Part shown: piece after piece, positions 23,516 to 31,583 of the stretch
Layout of the letters: each line of letters opens with the position of its first letter
How positions within the stretch are numbered: position 1 is the first letter of the stretch
Assembly (NCBI GenBank): GCA_025360065.1
Contig: JANYCX010000012.1
Span: 1-36,324, forward strand
From: Acetobacteraceae bacterium
GTDB taxonomy: Bacteria; Pseudomonadota; Alphaproteobacteria; Acetobacterales; Acetobacteraceae
Direction of reading: 5' to 3'
Length of the DNA: 36,324 bases
Translations under genes and position numbers: made by a program
Notes under the pieces: model-generated
The model's input: the letters and a program-made list of their open reading frames with translations, nothing else
Database searches by the model: none
What the model was told of the DNA's origin: nothing

Positions 23516-25288
23516 ATGAGTCTGCTGCGCGCCGAGGGTCTCTGCGTTACCGCCCACATTGGCGGCGTGAAAGTCGCAGCGCTCGACGGGCTTTCCCTGG
23601 CGCTGGCGCCCGGCAAGGTGCTGGGGTTGGTCGGCGAGTCGGGTGCTGGCAAGTCGATGCTCGGCCGGGCGATGGCCCAGTTATTGCCGCCCGGTTTCGC
23701 GGTTAGCGCCGGCACGCTGGAATTTGCCGGGCAGGATCTGGTGGCGATGGCGCCGGACAAACGGCGGGCTTTGCTGGGGCGTCAGATTGGCTTTATTCCG
23801 CAGGAACCGCTCTCGGCGCTCAATCCGGTGCGCAGCATTGGCAGCCAGTTCGCCGAACATCTGCGTCGGCTTGGGGTGGCGGATTGGCGGGCGGCAGCGC
23901 TCGCCGCGTTGGACACCGTGCAACTGCCCGATCTTCTCGACCGGTTTGCCCATCAGCTTTCCGGTGGCATGTGCCAGCGGGTGCTGATCGCGATGGCGTT
24001 TGCGTCCAAGCCGGCGCTGGTGGTGGCCGATGAGCCGACGACCGCGCTCGATGTCACCATCCAGGCGCGGATCGTGGCGCTGATGCGGGATTTGCAGATC
24101 GCGCAGAATACGGCGGTGCTGTTCATCACCCATGATTTGCGCCTCGCCGCCCAGGTCTGCGACGAAATAGCCGTGCTTTACGCTGGCCGCGTCGTCGAAC
24201 ATGGGCCAGCCGATGTGGTGCTGGCGCAACCGCTGCATCCTTATACCAAGTGCCTGCTGCTGGCAGCGCCTGCGATGTCCGGGCCGCGCCAGGCGCTTTA
24301 TGCGCTGCCCGACCAGATGCCCGGCCTGCGGGCGCTCGCCGAGATGACCGGATGCCGCTTCGCGCCGCGCTGCCCGTTGGCACGCGATGCCTGCCGAAAG
24401 GAGGTGCCGGCGTTGGCAGGTGGGGCGCACAAGGCCGCCTGTCCGCACATTGCTGAAATCGGAAAGATCGCGGTCTCCGAATTGGCGCCAGCGGCCGTCG
24501 CGACCACCGGCGAAACGCTGGTGTCGGTGCGCGGCCTTGGCAAGACATTTCGTGGGCGTTTCGGGCGCAAACCGACCGTAGCGGTGCACGATGTCAGTTT
24601 TTCCATCGCAGCGGGTGAGTTCGTCGGCGTGGTCGGCGAAAGCGGCAGTGGCAAATCCACCCTGGCGCGCCTGCTGATGGGGTTGGAACACAAGACTACC
24701 GGCGATATTCACCTCGCCGGCCAGGATGTCGGGCGCTGGGAAGCGGCGGCGCGGCGCTTGCGACTGCGCACCGCGCAAATGGTGTTCCAGGACCCGCAAT
24801 CGGCGCTTAATCCACGCCGTCGGGTCGGCGCGATCGTCACCCAGGCGCTGGAGGCGGTCGGGATCGGCCTGGCCGAACGCCGGGTACGGGCAGCCGAAAT
24901 CCTTGCCGATCTTGGTATGCCGCAGGAACTCGCTGACCGTGCGCCATCACAGCTGTCCGGCGGGCAGCGCCAGCGGGTCAATATCGGGCGGGCTTTGTGC
25001 CTGGTGCCCAAGCTGCTGGTGGCCGATGAAATCGTCTCCGGCCTCGATGTGTCCGTTCAAGCGCAGTTGCTGGGGCTGCTCGCCCGGTTGCGCACCGAGC
25101 ACGGCTTTGCGCTGCTGCTGATTTCCCATGACCTCGCGGTGGTGCGCTATTTATGCGAACGGGTGATGGTGATGCGCAACGGCCGCGTGGTCGAAGCCGG
25201 GCGCACCGATGCGGTCTTCGCCAATCCGCAACACGAGTACACGCGGGAGTTGTTGGCATCCGTGCCGGGGCCAGCGATACTCCGGTAA
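23516..25288 (+). CDS. Fused double ABC ATPase (DppD-DppF type)
   Basis: This 590-residue protein contains both nucleotide-binding domains that Dpp/Opp systems usually encode as two proteins. NBD1 has Walker A GESGAGKS (residues 40-47), signature LSGGMCQR and Walker B VVADEPT. It is followed by the oligopeptide-transporter C-terminal region with clustered cysteines (CRFAPRCPLARDACRK). NBD2 has Walker A GESGSGKS (374-381), signature LSGGQRQR and Walker B LLVADEI. In NBD2 the Walker B reads ADEIVSGLD where most read ADEPTSALD; the catalytic Glu is kept. It powers uptake through the two permeases on the cytoplasmic side. ATG 23516 was chosen; longer in-frame sequence lies inside the permease gene. 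Such fusions occur in many proteobacteria. Confidence 0.92.
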   Translation: MSLLRAEGLCVTAHIGGVKVAALDGLSLALAPGKVLGLVGESGAGKSMLGRAMAQLLPPGFAVSAGTLEFAGQDLVAMAPDKRRALLGRQIGFIPQEPLSALNPVRSIGSQFAEHLRRLGVADWRAAALAALDTVQLPDLLDRFAHQLSGGMCQRVLIAMAFASKPALVVADEPTTALDVTIQARIVALMRDLQIAQNTAVLFITHDLRLAAQVCDEIAVLYAGRVVEHGPADVVLAQPLHPYTKCLLLAAPAMSGPRQALYALPDQMPGLRALAEMTGCRFAPRCPLARDACRKEVPALAGGAHKAACPHIAEIGKIAVSELAPAAVATTGETLVSVRGLGKTFRGRFGRKPTVAVHDVSFSIAAGEFVGVVGESGSGKSTLARLLMGLEHKTTGDIHLAGQDVGRWEAAARRLRLRTAQMVFQDPQSALNPRRRVGAIVTQALEAVGIGLAERRVRAAEILADLGMPQELADRAPSQLSGGQRQRVNIGRALCLVPKLLVADEIVSGLDVSVQAQLLGLLARLRTEHGFALLLISHDLAVVRYLCERVMVMRNGRVVEAGRTDAVFANPQHEYTRELLASVPGPAILR

Positions 25289-25305
25289 AATCCGGAGGAA
25301 CACGC

Positions 25306-26865
25306 GTGACCTGGCAGCCCGAACTCGATGAACTCAACCGCCGCCGTGCCTTTACCCAGCAAATGGGCGGCGCCGACAAGGTCAAACGCCAGCATGACGG
25401 CGGCAGGCTCACCGTTCGCGAACGCATCGACGGCGTGCTCGACTCCGGCAGCTTTTACGAGGTCGGCAGCATCACCGGCAAAGCGACGTACAGCAACGAA
25501 GGCGAATTGCACGAACTCACCCCGGCGAATTGCGTTTTCGGGCGCGGCAAGGTCGAAGGCCGGCCGGTGGTGGTGGTCGGCGATGATTTCACCGTTCGCG
25601 GTGGCTCGGCCGACGCCACCATTAAAACCAAAGTGCTGATGGCCGAGCAGATGGCCGCCGAATTCCGCCTGCCAATCATCCGCATCATCGAAGGTTCGGG
25701 CGGCGGCGGCTCGGTCAAAACCATCGAAACCACCGGCCGCGCCAATTTGCCCGGATCGGTCGGCAGCACCCTGGCCTATCAATATGCGATGGGAAACCTG
25801 TCGGTGGTGCCGGTGGTCGGCCTCGGGCTTGGCTCGGTCGCCGGCCTCGGGGCCGCCCGCCTCGCCGCCACGCATTATTCGGTGATGACCAAAGCGACCT
25901 CGGCGATGTTTGTCGCCGGGCCGCCAGTGGTGAACGCGTTGGGCCATAACCTGACCAAAATGGAACTCGGGGGCTGGGAAATCCAAACCCGTGCCGGTGC
26001 CATCGATCACGCCGTCGATACGGAAGAAGAAGCCTTCGACTGCGCCCGGCGCTTTCTGTCTTATCTGCCAGCATCGGTCCACGATTTGCCGCCGATCATC
26101 AAATCGGACGATGATCCCGCGCGCGCCGATGAAAGCCTGATGAAAGTGATCCCCCGTGACCGCCGCAAAATCTACAAAATGCGCGGCATCATCGACAGCG
26201 TGGTCGACACAGGCAGCTTCTTCGAAATGGGCAAGATGTTCGGCCGCTCGATCATCACCGGCCTCGCCCGGCTCGATGGCCACCCGGTCGCAGTGATGGC
26301 CGGCGATCCTTATTACTATGCCGGCGCCTGGACCGCCGACGCCTGCGACAAAATCATTCGCTTCGTCGATCTCGCCGAAACTTTCCATTTGCCGGTGGTC
26401 TATCTCTGCGATTGCCCCGGCTTCCTGATTGGCCTGGAGGCCGAAAAAACCGCCACCATCCGCCACGGCGTGCGCGCCATGGCCGCGATCAACCAATCCA
26501 CCGTGCCGTGGTGCACCATCATCATCCGCAACGCCTTCGGGGTGGCGGGTGCCGCCAACGTTCCCGCCGGCCGCCTCGCGCTGCGCTACGCATGGTTGTC
26601 GGCCTGGTGGGGGTCGTTGCCGCTCGAAGGTGGGATTGAGGCGGCCTATCGCGCCGACATCGAGGCCGCCGCAGACCCGGTCGCCAAACTCGCGGAAATC
26701 ACCCAGCGGCTGAACCTGCTGCGCTCCCCGTTCCGCACTGCTGAAACTTTCGCGGTCGAGGAAATCATCGATCCGCGCACCACCCGTGCCCGGCTCACCG
26801 AGTTCGCCCATCTTGCGGCACCCTTGCGCACACCGGGGATGGCGGTGTTTCGGACGCGGCCATGA
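25306..26865 (+). CDS. Acyl-CoA carboxyltransferase (PccB/MccB-like) subunit
   Basis: This 519-residue carboxyltransferase of the crotonase-like superfamily is like the beta subunits of propionyl-, methylcrotonyl- and geranyl-CoA carboxylases. It starts at GTG 25306, with a strong GGAGGAA at 25294-25300; an earlier frame lies inside the ATPase gene. Two carboxyltransferase domains are recognisable, with GSGGGGSVKTIETTGRANLPGS-like oxyanion glycines in the first half and YYYAGAWTADACDKIIRFVDLAE, LCDCPGFLIG and RNAFGVAGAA in the second. The enzyme moves CO2 from carboxybiotin to an acyl-CoA. No biotin carboxylase or biotin carrier is in the window, so it needs a partner elsewhere, or it acts in reverse as a biotin-free decarboxylase-type transferase. 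It is the fifth gene of the transporter operon. Confidence 0.88.
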   Translation: MTWQPELDELNRRRAFTQQMGGADKVKRQHDGGRLTVRERIDGVLDSGSFYEVGSITGKATYSNEGELHELTPANCVFGRGKVEGRPVVVVGDDFTVRGGSADATIKTKVLMAEQMAAEFRLPIIRIIEGSGGGGSVKTIETTGRANLPGSVGSTLAYQYAMGNLSVVPVVGLGLGSVAGLGAARLAATHYSVMTKATSAMFVAGPPVVNALGHNLTKMELGGWEIQTRAGAIDHAVDTEEEAFDCARRFLSYLPASVHDLPPIIKSDDDPARADESLMKVIPRDRRKIYKMRGIIDSVVDTGSFFEMGKMFGRSIITGLARLDGHPVAVMAGDPYYYAGAWTADACDKIIRFVDLAETFHLPVVYLCDCPGFLIGLEAEKTATIRHGVRAMAAINQSTVPWCTIIIRNAFGVAGAANVPAGRLALRYAWLSAWWGSLPLEGGIEAAYRADIEAAADPVAKLAEITQRLNLLRSPFRTAETFAVEEIIDPRTTRARLTEFAHLAAPLRTPGMAVFRTRP

Positions 26866-26960
26866 CCGGCGCCCCTCGGTTCCGACGGGATGCTGGCATG
26901 CCGTTCGGCAGTATTCGCACCGTTGCGCAGCACCTCGGAAGCTGTCTAGTCTGCGGTTAA
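26862..26960 (+). CDS. Possible 32-residue coupled small ORF
   Basis: An ATG overlapping the carboxyltransferase stop (ATGA) opens a 32-codon frame ending at TAA 26958-26960. It encodes a basic N-terminal half and a C-terminal CLVCG. There is no recognisable family. The coupling arrangement is the same as at most other junctions here, which is the only support. It may be chance. Confidence 0.2.
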   Translation: MTGAPRFRRDAGMPFGSIRTVAQHLGSCLVCG

Positions 26961-26963
26961 CAC

Positions 26964-26980
26964 GGCCAGATAGGCTGGCC
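26964..26980. promoter_or_regulatory. Perfect 6-bp inverted repeat upstream of the monooxygenase gene
   Basis: GGCCAG (26964-26969) and CTGGCC (26975-26980) flank a 5-bp centre, about 54 bp before the GTG start of the monooxygenase. No T-run follows, so a terminator is unlikely. It could be an operator or an mRNA hairpin in the 168-bp gap between the two genes. Short GC repeats are common by chance in this genome. Confidence 0.3.
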
Positions 26981-27033
26981 ATATGGGGTGTGTCGGTTTC
27001 GGCGCGCCCGCGTAAAACAGGTAGGAAGCCACT

Positions 27034-28827
27034 GTGTCGGATAGCTCAACCAAGCCTCGCCCCGTCGAAGCGCAGAACCCTAATACGACGGCCCGCCGGA
27101 TGGCGTTCGATCCCCTGCGGCCGATTGAGCGCGCGCAGGACTACTACGACGACATCAAGCAGAAATTTGCCGAGGCGCGCGATGTGCGGCTGGGTTTCCG
27201 ACCCGATGGCCGTGCCCAGTACACCTCCGAACTGACTGGCGATCTCGCCAAATACGAGGTCGATCCCTATGCCGAACCGGCGGCGCCGCGCGATCCGATC
27301 GTTGATACGGTCGAATGCCTGCTGATCGGCGGCGGCTTTTCGGCGTTGCTCACCGCGGCCCGGCTGCGCGAGCGCGGGGTGCAGAGCATTCGCATTGTCG
27401 AGCGTGGCGGCGATGTCGGCGGCACCTGGTATTGGAACCGCTATCCGGGTGCGGCGTGCGATGTATCCGCTTATGATTATCTGCCGCTGCTCGATGAGCT
27501 CGGCTACGTGCCGGAAAGCTATTTCGCCAAAGGCCCGGAGATTTTCGCCCATTGCCAGGCGATTGCGCGCAAATACAACCTTTATGAACTTGCGGTCTTC
27601 CAGACCACCGTTACCTCAACCGCGTGGGATGAGGCCGCCAAATTATGGCGGGTCACCACCGATCGCGGCGATACGCTGTCGGCGCAATTCGTGATTTGCG
27701 CCAATGGCACGCTGTCCAAGCCAAAACTGTCGCTGATCGCTGGGATGGAGACTTATAAGGGCCATTCCTTCCACACCTCGCGCTTCGACTATGCCTATAC
27801 CTTACCCGATTTGTCGGGGCTGAAGGACAAGGTGGTCGGCATTATCGGCACTGGCGCATCGGCGGTGCAGATTATCCCGCGCGTCGGGCGGGCGGCAAAG
27901 GCGCTGTATGTCTTCCAGCGCACCCCGTCGGCGATTGATATTCGCGACGACATCCCGACTGACCCGGCTTGGGCTGCGGCCCTGCAGCCAGGGTGGCAGG
28001 CAGATCGCCTGGCCAAGCATATCCGTGGACCGCAGATGACCGAGGCGCAGAAGGCCGAACTCGCCGCGATGCCGCGCGACGAGAAAATCCGCCGCCAGGA
28101 AAACCAGAATATCGAGCATCAGATGCGCATCCACGCGCGGGTTGATGAAATCGTGACGGATGCCGCTACCGCCGAGGCGCTGAAGCCTTGGTACATGCAT
28201 CGCTGCAAGCGGCCCTGCTACGATGACGAGTATCTGCCCGCGTTCAACCTGCCGAACGTTCATCTGGTTGATACCAAAGGCCAGGGCGTGACCGAAATCA
28301 ACGCGCGCGGCGTGGTATTCGAGGGCACGGAATATCCGGTTGATGTGCTGATCTACGCCACTGGCTTCGAAGTCCAGGTCACCGGCATCTATAACGACAT
28401 CCGTGGCGAAAACGGCTTGGAGCTGAACGAAAAATACGCGGAAGGCATGCGCACCGTCTTCGGTATTCATTCCGCCGGCTATCCCAATCTGTTCATCATG
28501 GGCGGCTACCAGGCCTCGTTCCAGTTCAACCTGACCTTCATGCTGCAGACCCAGGGCAAGCATATCGCCGAATGCATCAAGTATGTCCGCGATAACAGCT
28601 TCACCACGATTGATGCCAAGACGGAAACCGAACAGTGGTGGGTGGACGAGGTGATCCGCCATCGCGGGAAAACCAATCGCAACAAGGAATGCACACCGGG
28701 ATATTACAATTTTGAAGGCGAAGAAAATCGCCGGCAGGATGGTAACTATAATGGCGGGTTCTATCAGTATTTTATGCACATGACCGAGACCAAGCAAGAC
28801 ATGGAGCAGCATTTCGCCTTTGCCTGA
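27034..28827 (+). CDS. Type I Baeyer-Villiger-like flavin monooxygenase
   Basis: This 597-residue FAD/NADPH monooxygenase starts at GTG 27034 with AGGAAG at 27023-27028. It has a long N-terminal extension of about 90 residues before the FAD-binding GGGFSA (99-104), as in the cyclopentadecanone and 4-hydroxyacetophenone monooxygenase groups. The second BVMO signature GGTWYWNRYPGAACD (around 129-143) is intact. The NADPH-binding motif GTGASA begins at 272. The main fingerprint FxGxxxHxxxW[PD] reads YKGHSFHTSRFD (241-252): Phe becomes Tyr and the final Trp becomes Phe, so activity or cofactor handling may differ. Such enzymes insert oxygen next to a ketone to give an ester or lactone, or oxidise N/S atoms. 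It follows the transporter-carboxyltransferase genes on the same strand and is closed by a strong hairpin. Confidence 0.88.
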   Translation: MSDSSTKPRPVEAQNPNTTARRMAFDPLRPIERAQDYYDDIKQKFAEARDVRLGFRPDGRAQYTSELTGDLAKYEVDPYAEPAAPRDPIVDTVECLLIGGGFSALLTAARLRERGVQSIRIVERGGDVGGTWYWNRYPGAACDVSAYDYLPLLDELGYVPESYFAKGPEIFAHCQAIARKYNLYELAVFQTTVTSTAWDEAAKLWRVTTDRGDTLSAQFVICANGTLSKPKLSLIAGMETYKGHSFHTSRFDYAYTLPDLSGLKDKVVGIIGTGASAVQIIPRVGRAAKALYVFQRTPSAIDIRDDIPTDPAWAAALQPGWQADRLAKHIRGPQMTEAQKAELAAMPRDEKIRRQENQNIEHQMRIHARVDEIVTDAATAEALKPWYMHRCKRPCYDDEYLPAFNLPNVHLVDTKGQGVTEINARGVVFEGTEYPVDVLIYATGFEVQVTGIYNDIRGENGLELNEKYAEGMRTVFGIHSAGYPNLFIMGGYQASFQFNLTFMLQTQGKHIAECIKYVRDNSFTTIDAKTETEQWWVDEVIRHRGKTNRNKECTPGYYNFEGEENRRQDGNYNGGFYQYFMHMTETKQDMEQHFAFA

Positions 28828-28844
28828 TAAGGTGTCGCTCTGCG

Positions 28845-28875
28845 ATCCGGGTTATCTGTTCAGGATAACCCGGAT
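28845..28875. terminator. Strong hairpin between convergent genes, probable terminator
   Basis: ATCCGGGTTATC (28845-28856) and its perfect complement (28864-28875) form a 12-bp stem with a 7-base loop, 17 bp after the monooxygenase stop. ATATTTC follows on the plus strand, so there is no ideal T-run. It lies between two convergent genes (stops at 28827 and 28900) and is the only terminator-like structure there. Confidence 0.65.
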
Positions 28876-28899
28876 ATATTTCTGCATGTGGATTTACGG

Positions 28900-30483
28900 T
28901 CAGGTTTTGCTGATATTCCAGAATACCGGCGCCGGGCCGCGCAACAATCCGGTAAGGTTGGATCGCCAGGCAGTGGCCTGGATGTACTGGCCGAGCGGGA
29001 TGTAGGGGACGTAGTTGATCGCTTCGAGCTGGATTTGCTCGGAGATTTGCTTTTTCTCGGCGGTGTCGGTGCTGTCGATCCAGCTATCGCGCAGGGCTTC
29101 GATGCGGGCATTGTCGGGCCAGCCATTCCAGGCGCCGCTGCCGTTGGTGCGCAGTCCGGTGGCCAGCACCGGATTGCCGAAATCGACCGCCGGAAAGCCC
29201 GAGGGGAATAGCGACCAGCCGCCTTTTTCGATGGGTTCCTTGCTCGCCCGGCGTTGGACGACGGTGCCCCAGTCGGTGGCTTGCGCTTCGACATTCAGCC
29301 CGACCTTCTGGAACGCATCGAGGGCTACCAGGCACATGGCATTGTAGGAAATCTGATCGGTTGGCTGCATGAAGGCGATTTTTTCACCCCGATAGCCGCC
29401 GTCTTTGAGCATGGCGCGGATTTTGTCGGGCGATGGGCGGCGCCTGATCGCGTCCATGCCGGCTTCGGAGGCGCTTTCGGTGCCGGGGACGAAGAAGCCG
29501 ACCGGAGCTTGCCAGCCGGCGCGGTCGTCGCCCATCACGGCTGCCATCACGTCGGTCTGGTCAATGGCGGCGAGCATGGCGCGACGGACGGCGGCATTGG
29601 CGGTGGGACCGGTAACAAAGTTGGGGCGCAGGACCGGATAGACGCCATGGGTATCGAGCCGCTCGACCATGACCCCCGGAGTACGGCGCAGGGCGGGGAG
29701 CAGGTCGGGCAACGGCATTTCAATCCAGTCGATTTCGCCAGTGGCCAACGCCGCACCCGCGGTCGCGGCATCCGGAATGATGCGCCACTCGACCCGGTCG
29801 ACCAGGACGTGATAGCCGCCGCGGGCGTATTCGACTTTTTCGTCGCGTGGGCTGTAGCGGTCAAAGCGGGCGAAGATGGCGCGGCTGCCGCTGACGAATT
29901 CATCCGCGATCCAGCGGAATGGCCCGCTGCCGATCGCCTCTGCGGTTTGTTTGAACGGATCAGTGTTGGCCAGGCGTTCCGGCATGATAACCGGCGAAGG
30001 TTGGGTTTTGGCGAGTGCGTTGGGCAGGAAGGGGAATGGCTTGTTGAGCCGCCAGACCAGAGTGCGGTCATCGACGGCTTCGAGAGAATCGAGCCGGGCT
30101 TTCAAGGTCGCGCCGATCGGGTCGCGCACCATCCAGCGCCTTATTGACGCAACGCAGTCGCGCGCGCGGACCGGTTCACCGTCATGGAAGGTTTGGCCGG
30201 CGCGCAGTTTCATCGTCCAGCGTTTGCCACCGTCTTCGACGACATGGCCTTCGAGCATGTGGGGATGCGGGTTGAGCGCGATATCGCGGGTATAAAGGGT
30301 TTCGTAGAGCATCATCGCCAAAGTGCGGGTCGCGGCGGCGGTGGTCCATACCGGGTCCCAACTCGGTGGATTGGTTTGCGGCACGAAGATGATTTTCTTT
30401 GCCTTGCCGCCGATTGCGGGTTGGGCCACAGCATTTCCGGCGGCCAAGGCGGCGGCGCCTGCCACAAAGTGACGACGATGCAT
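28900..30483 (-). CDS. Orphan Opp/Dpp-type solute-binding protein
   Basis: This 527-residue SBP_bac_5 protein has a twin-arginine signal: RRHF at residues 3-6, an Ala-rich core and AVA (18-20) before the likely cleavage site. Family features include SWDPVWTT near the mature N-terminus, LRAGQTFHDGEPVRARDCVASIRRWM and GSGPFRW. Start ATG 30483 is preceded by a clear GGAGGAAA. No permease or ATPase is adjacent on its strand, but the Opp-type system at 20127-25288 lies one gene away on the other strand. It may be a second receptor for that transporter, giving it a second substrate. It is clearly different in sequence from the first binding protein, so it is not a recent duplicate. Confidence 0.9.
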   Translation of the reverse strand: MHRRHFVAGAAALAAGNAVAQPAIGGKAKKIIFVPQTNPPSWDPVWTTAAATRTLAMMLYETLYTRDIALNPHPHMLEGHVVEDGGKRWTMKLRAGQTFHDGEPVRARDCVASIRRWMVRDPIGATLKARLDSLEAVDDRTLVWRLNKPFPFLPNALAKTQPSPVIMPERLANTDPFKQTAEAIGSGPFRWIADEFVSGSRAIFARFDRYSPRDEKVEYARGGYHVLVDRVEWRIIPDAATAGAALATGEIDWIEMPLPDLLPALRRTPGVMVERLDTHGVYPVLRPNFVTGPTANAAVRRAMLAAIDQTDVMAAVMGDDRAGWQAPVGFFVPGTESASEAGMDAIRRRPSPDKIRAMLKDGGYRGEKIAFMQPTDQISYNAMCLVALDAFQKVGLNVEAQATDWGTVVQRRASKEPIEKGGWSLFPSGFPAVDFGNPVLATGLRTNGSGAWNGWPDNARIEALRDSWIDSTDTAEKKQISEQIQLEAINYVPYIPLGQYIQATAWRSNLTGLLRGPAPVFWNISKT

Positions 30484-30627
30484 GTGCGTTTCCTCCCAAT
30501 AGGCGGCTTCACCGGGCCATTGGGGGAATGTTAGCTGGCTGTTGGGGAGTGCCGCAAGCGCGCCTGGATTGGCTCAGTTCCGCATGGTTTCGGGGCGGTT
30601 GGTCCGGGCACCATTAAAGCTGAGCGT

Positions 30628-30798
30628 TTAGCCGCTGCGCAGTATTTCCTGGACGGCGATCCACAGACTGCGATTGGAATTTCCGGCGCCGGGCAGCGCG
30701 AGAATGGCATACAGCCCGAGAACGACGCTCAGCGCGATCACCGCTGCCGGAAGAACGACAGATGGCGGTTTTTCGTGGGGGTGCTGGTAAGGTGTCAT
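30628..30798 (-). CDS. Small single-span membrane protein, paralogue A
   Basis: This 56-residue protein begins MTPYQHPHEKPP, with AGGA six bases upstream of ATG 30798. A single membrane span (about residues 15-35) is followed by the motif LPGAGNSNRSL and a short amphipathic tail. It aligns without gaps from its first residue to the protein at 31112-31336, with 27 identities over 54 positions. Shared positions include the membrane span (VIxLSxxxGLYAxLALPGxGN) and RSL. Conservation of the start and the LPGxGNxxRSL motif shows that both are real genes. No known family was recognised. The N-terminus is probably outside or cytoplasmic by an unclear charge rule. It lies 144 bp upstream of the orphan binding-protein gene on the same strand. 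Confidence 0.7.
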   Translation of the reverse strand: MTPYQHPHEKPPSVVLPAAVIALSVVLGLYAILALPGAGNSNRSLWIAVQEILRSG

Positions 30799-31111
30799 GA
30801 AATCCTGCCAGAGAAGATGTCTGTTAAATGAGACTGTAGTCAAAAATAATTATTAAAACATGAAGCACTAATGCGGCCTTCATATTTATGTGGAATATCA
30901 CGCGCTTGTAGGTATACGCAAGACAAGACGACAAAAATTGACGGCTTGCCCAGGCACACAGTTCGTCCATTTTTTTGCAATCAACTGCGTTCAAAAAAAG
31001 GGCCGGCGATCAATGATCGCCGGCCAGTTTGGCGGGACTACAAGGGCTACGAAATCAAGTCCCAACCAAGAAAATCAGGTGAACCAACGATCCGTCACGT
31101 CCATCTAGAAA
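30799..31111. other. Intergenic region between the two small membrane-protein genes
   Basis: About 310 bp without a convincing gene. From 30838 to 30865 it is AT-rich, a likely promoter zone for the leftward gene at 30628-30798, although no clean -35/-10 pair could be fixed. The middle holds the leftward terminator at 30993-31025. Short plus-strand frames across 30871-31122 run straight through that terminator and lack a ribosome-binding site, so they were not called. Confidence 0.6.
30993..31025 (-). terminator. Rho-independent terminator of small-protein gene B
   Basis: Read on the minus strand, a perfect GC-rich stem (GGCCGGCGATC, 31015-31025, with 31001-31011; 3-base loop) is followed directly by CTTTTTTT (30993-31000). 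This is a textbook intrinsic terminator, about 87 bp after the stop of the gene at 31112-31336. It insulates that gene from the next leftward gene. Confidence 0.92.
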
Positions 31112-31336
31112 TCAGAGTTTAAATGCCTCAACCTTACCGCCCCGATGCGCCGGCATTGTTATCGCGTAATCCGCGCGCAAGCTGTCTTTCAATGAGGAAA
31201 TCAGGCTGCGCCCGGTATTACCATAGCCAGGCAGTGCCAGCAGCGCATACAGACCCATCGCGAAGCTGAGCCCGATAACAGTAAACGGGAGCAGGTTGCT
31301 GGCGGGTTTGTCGTAGTGGCTGAAGGAGCGGGTCAT
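31112..31336 (-). CDS. Small single-span membrane protein, paralogue B
   Basis: This 74-residue protein starts at ATG 31336 with GAGG about nine bases upstream; an earlier in-frame ATG at 31396 would add sequence not shared with the paralogue. It has one membrane span (about 15-36) ending in LPGYGNTGRSL, then a charged helix (SSLKDSLR) and a 20-residue C-terminal extension absent from paralogue A. Half of the aligned residues are identical to paralogue A. Family unknown. It is transcribed alone: divergent from map upstream and closed by a strong intrinsic terminator. Regulation may involve the TTGC-rich region at 31442-31534. Possible roles include a subunit or regulator of a membrane complex; nothing in the sequence fixes this. 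Confidence 0.72.
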   Translation of the reverse strand: MTRSFSHYDKPASNLLPFTVIGLSFAMGLYALLALPGYGNTGRSLISSLKDSLRADYAITMPAHRGGKVEAFKL

Positions 31337-31441
31337 GATGGTCTGCCTCGGATTGGGGTGGTTGCAGGAGACGATGCAACCGCCGTGCCACAGCATTTTA
31401 CCGCCTTACGGACGAGAATTTCCGATCAGAAAGCCAAAAAA

Positions 31442-31534
31442 TTGCAAATTGCGAGGCGAGTTGCGAATTTGCGATTCCGCGTGTTGCAATACGCTCGTTC
31501 ACCTTGCAACACCGGTATCACACCAATCACTTGC
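31442..31534. repeat. Cluster of seven TTGC motifs in a divergent promoter region
   Basis: TTGC, mostly extended as TTGCAA or TTGCGA, begins at 31442, 31449, 31461, 31469, 31484, 31504 and 31531, between the divergent genes at 31336 and 31584. Several copies overlap inverted forms (AATTGCAAATT, GTTGCGAATTTGCGA). The density is well above what the surrounding GC-rich sequence would suggest and may mark a multi-site regulator target. No known consensus was assigned. Confidence 0.4.
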
Positions 31535-31583
31535 ACTCCCCGGCTGACTTCCCCATTTTGCCGCTAGTACGAGGGAGCACGAC

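Noticed and set aside
25147-26982. Long minus-strand open frame (over 600 codons) opposite the carboxyltransferase gene
   Set aside because: It mirrors the GC-rich codon pattern of the real gene, has low-complexity His/Asp/Gly-rich sequence and no family motifs, while the plus strand encodes a full carboxyltransferase with a strong ribosome-binding site.
30871-31122. Small plus-strand frames between the two micro-membrane genes
   Set aside because: They cross the leftward intrinsic terminator at 30993-31025, lack a ribosome-binding site, and have no hydrophobic or domain pattern.
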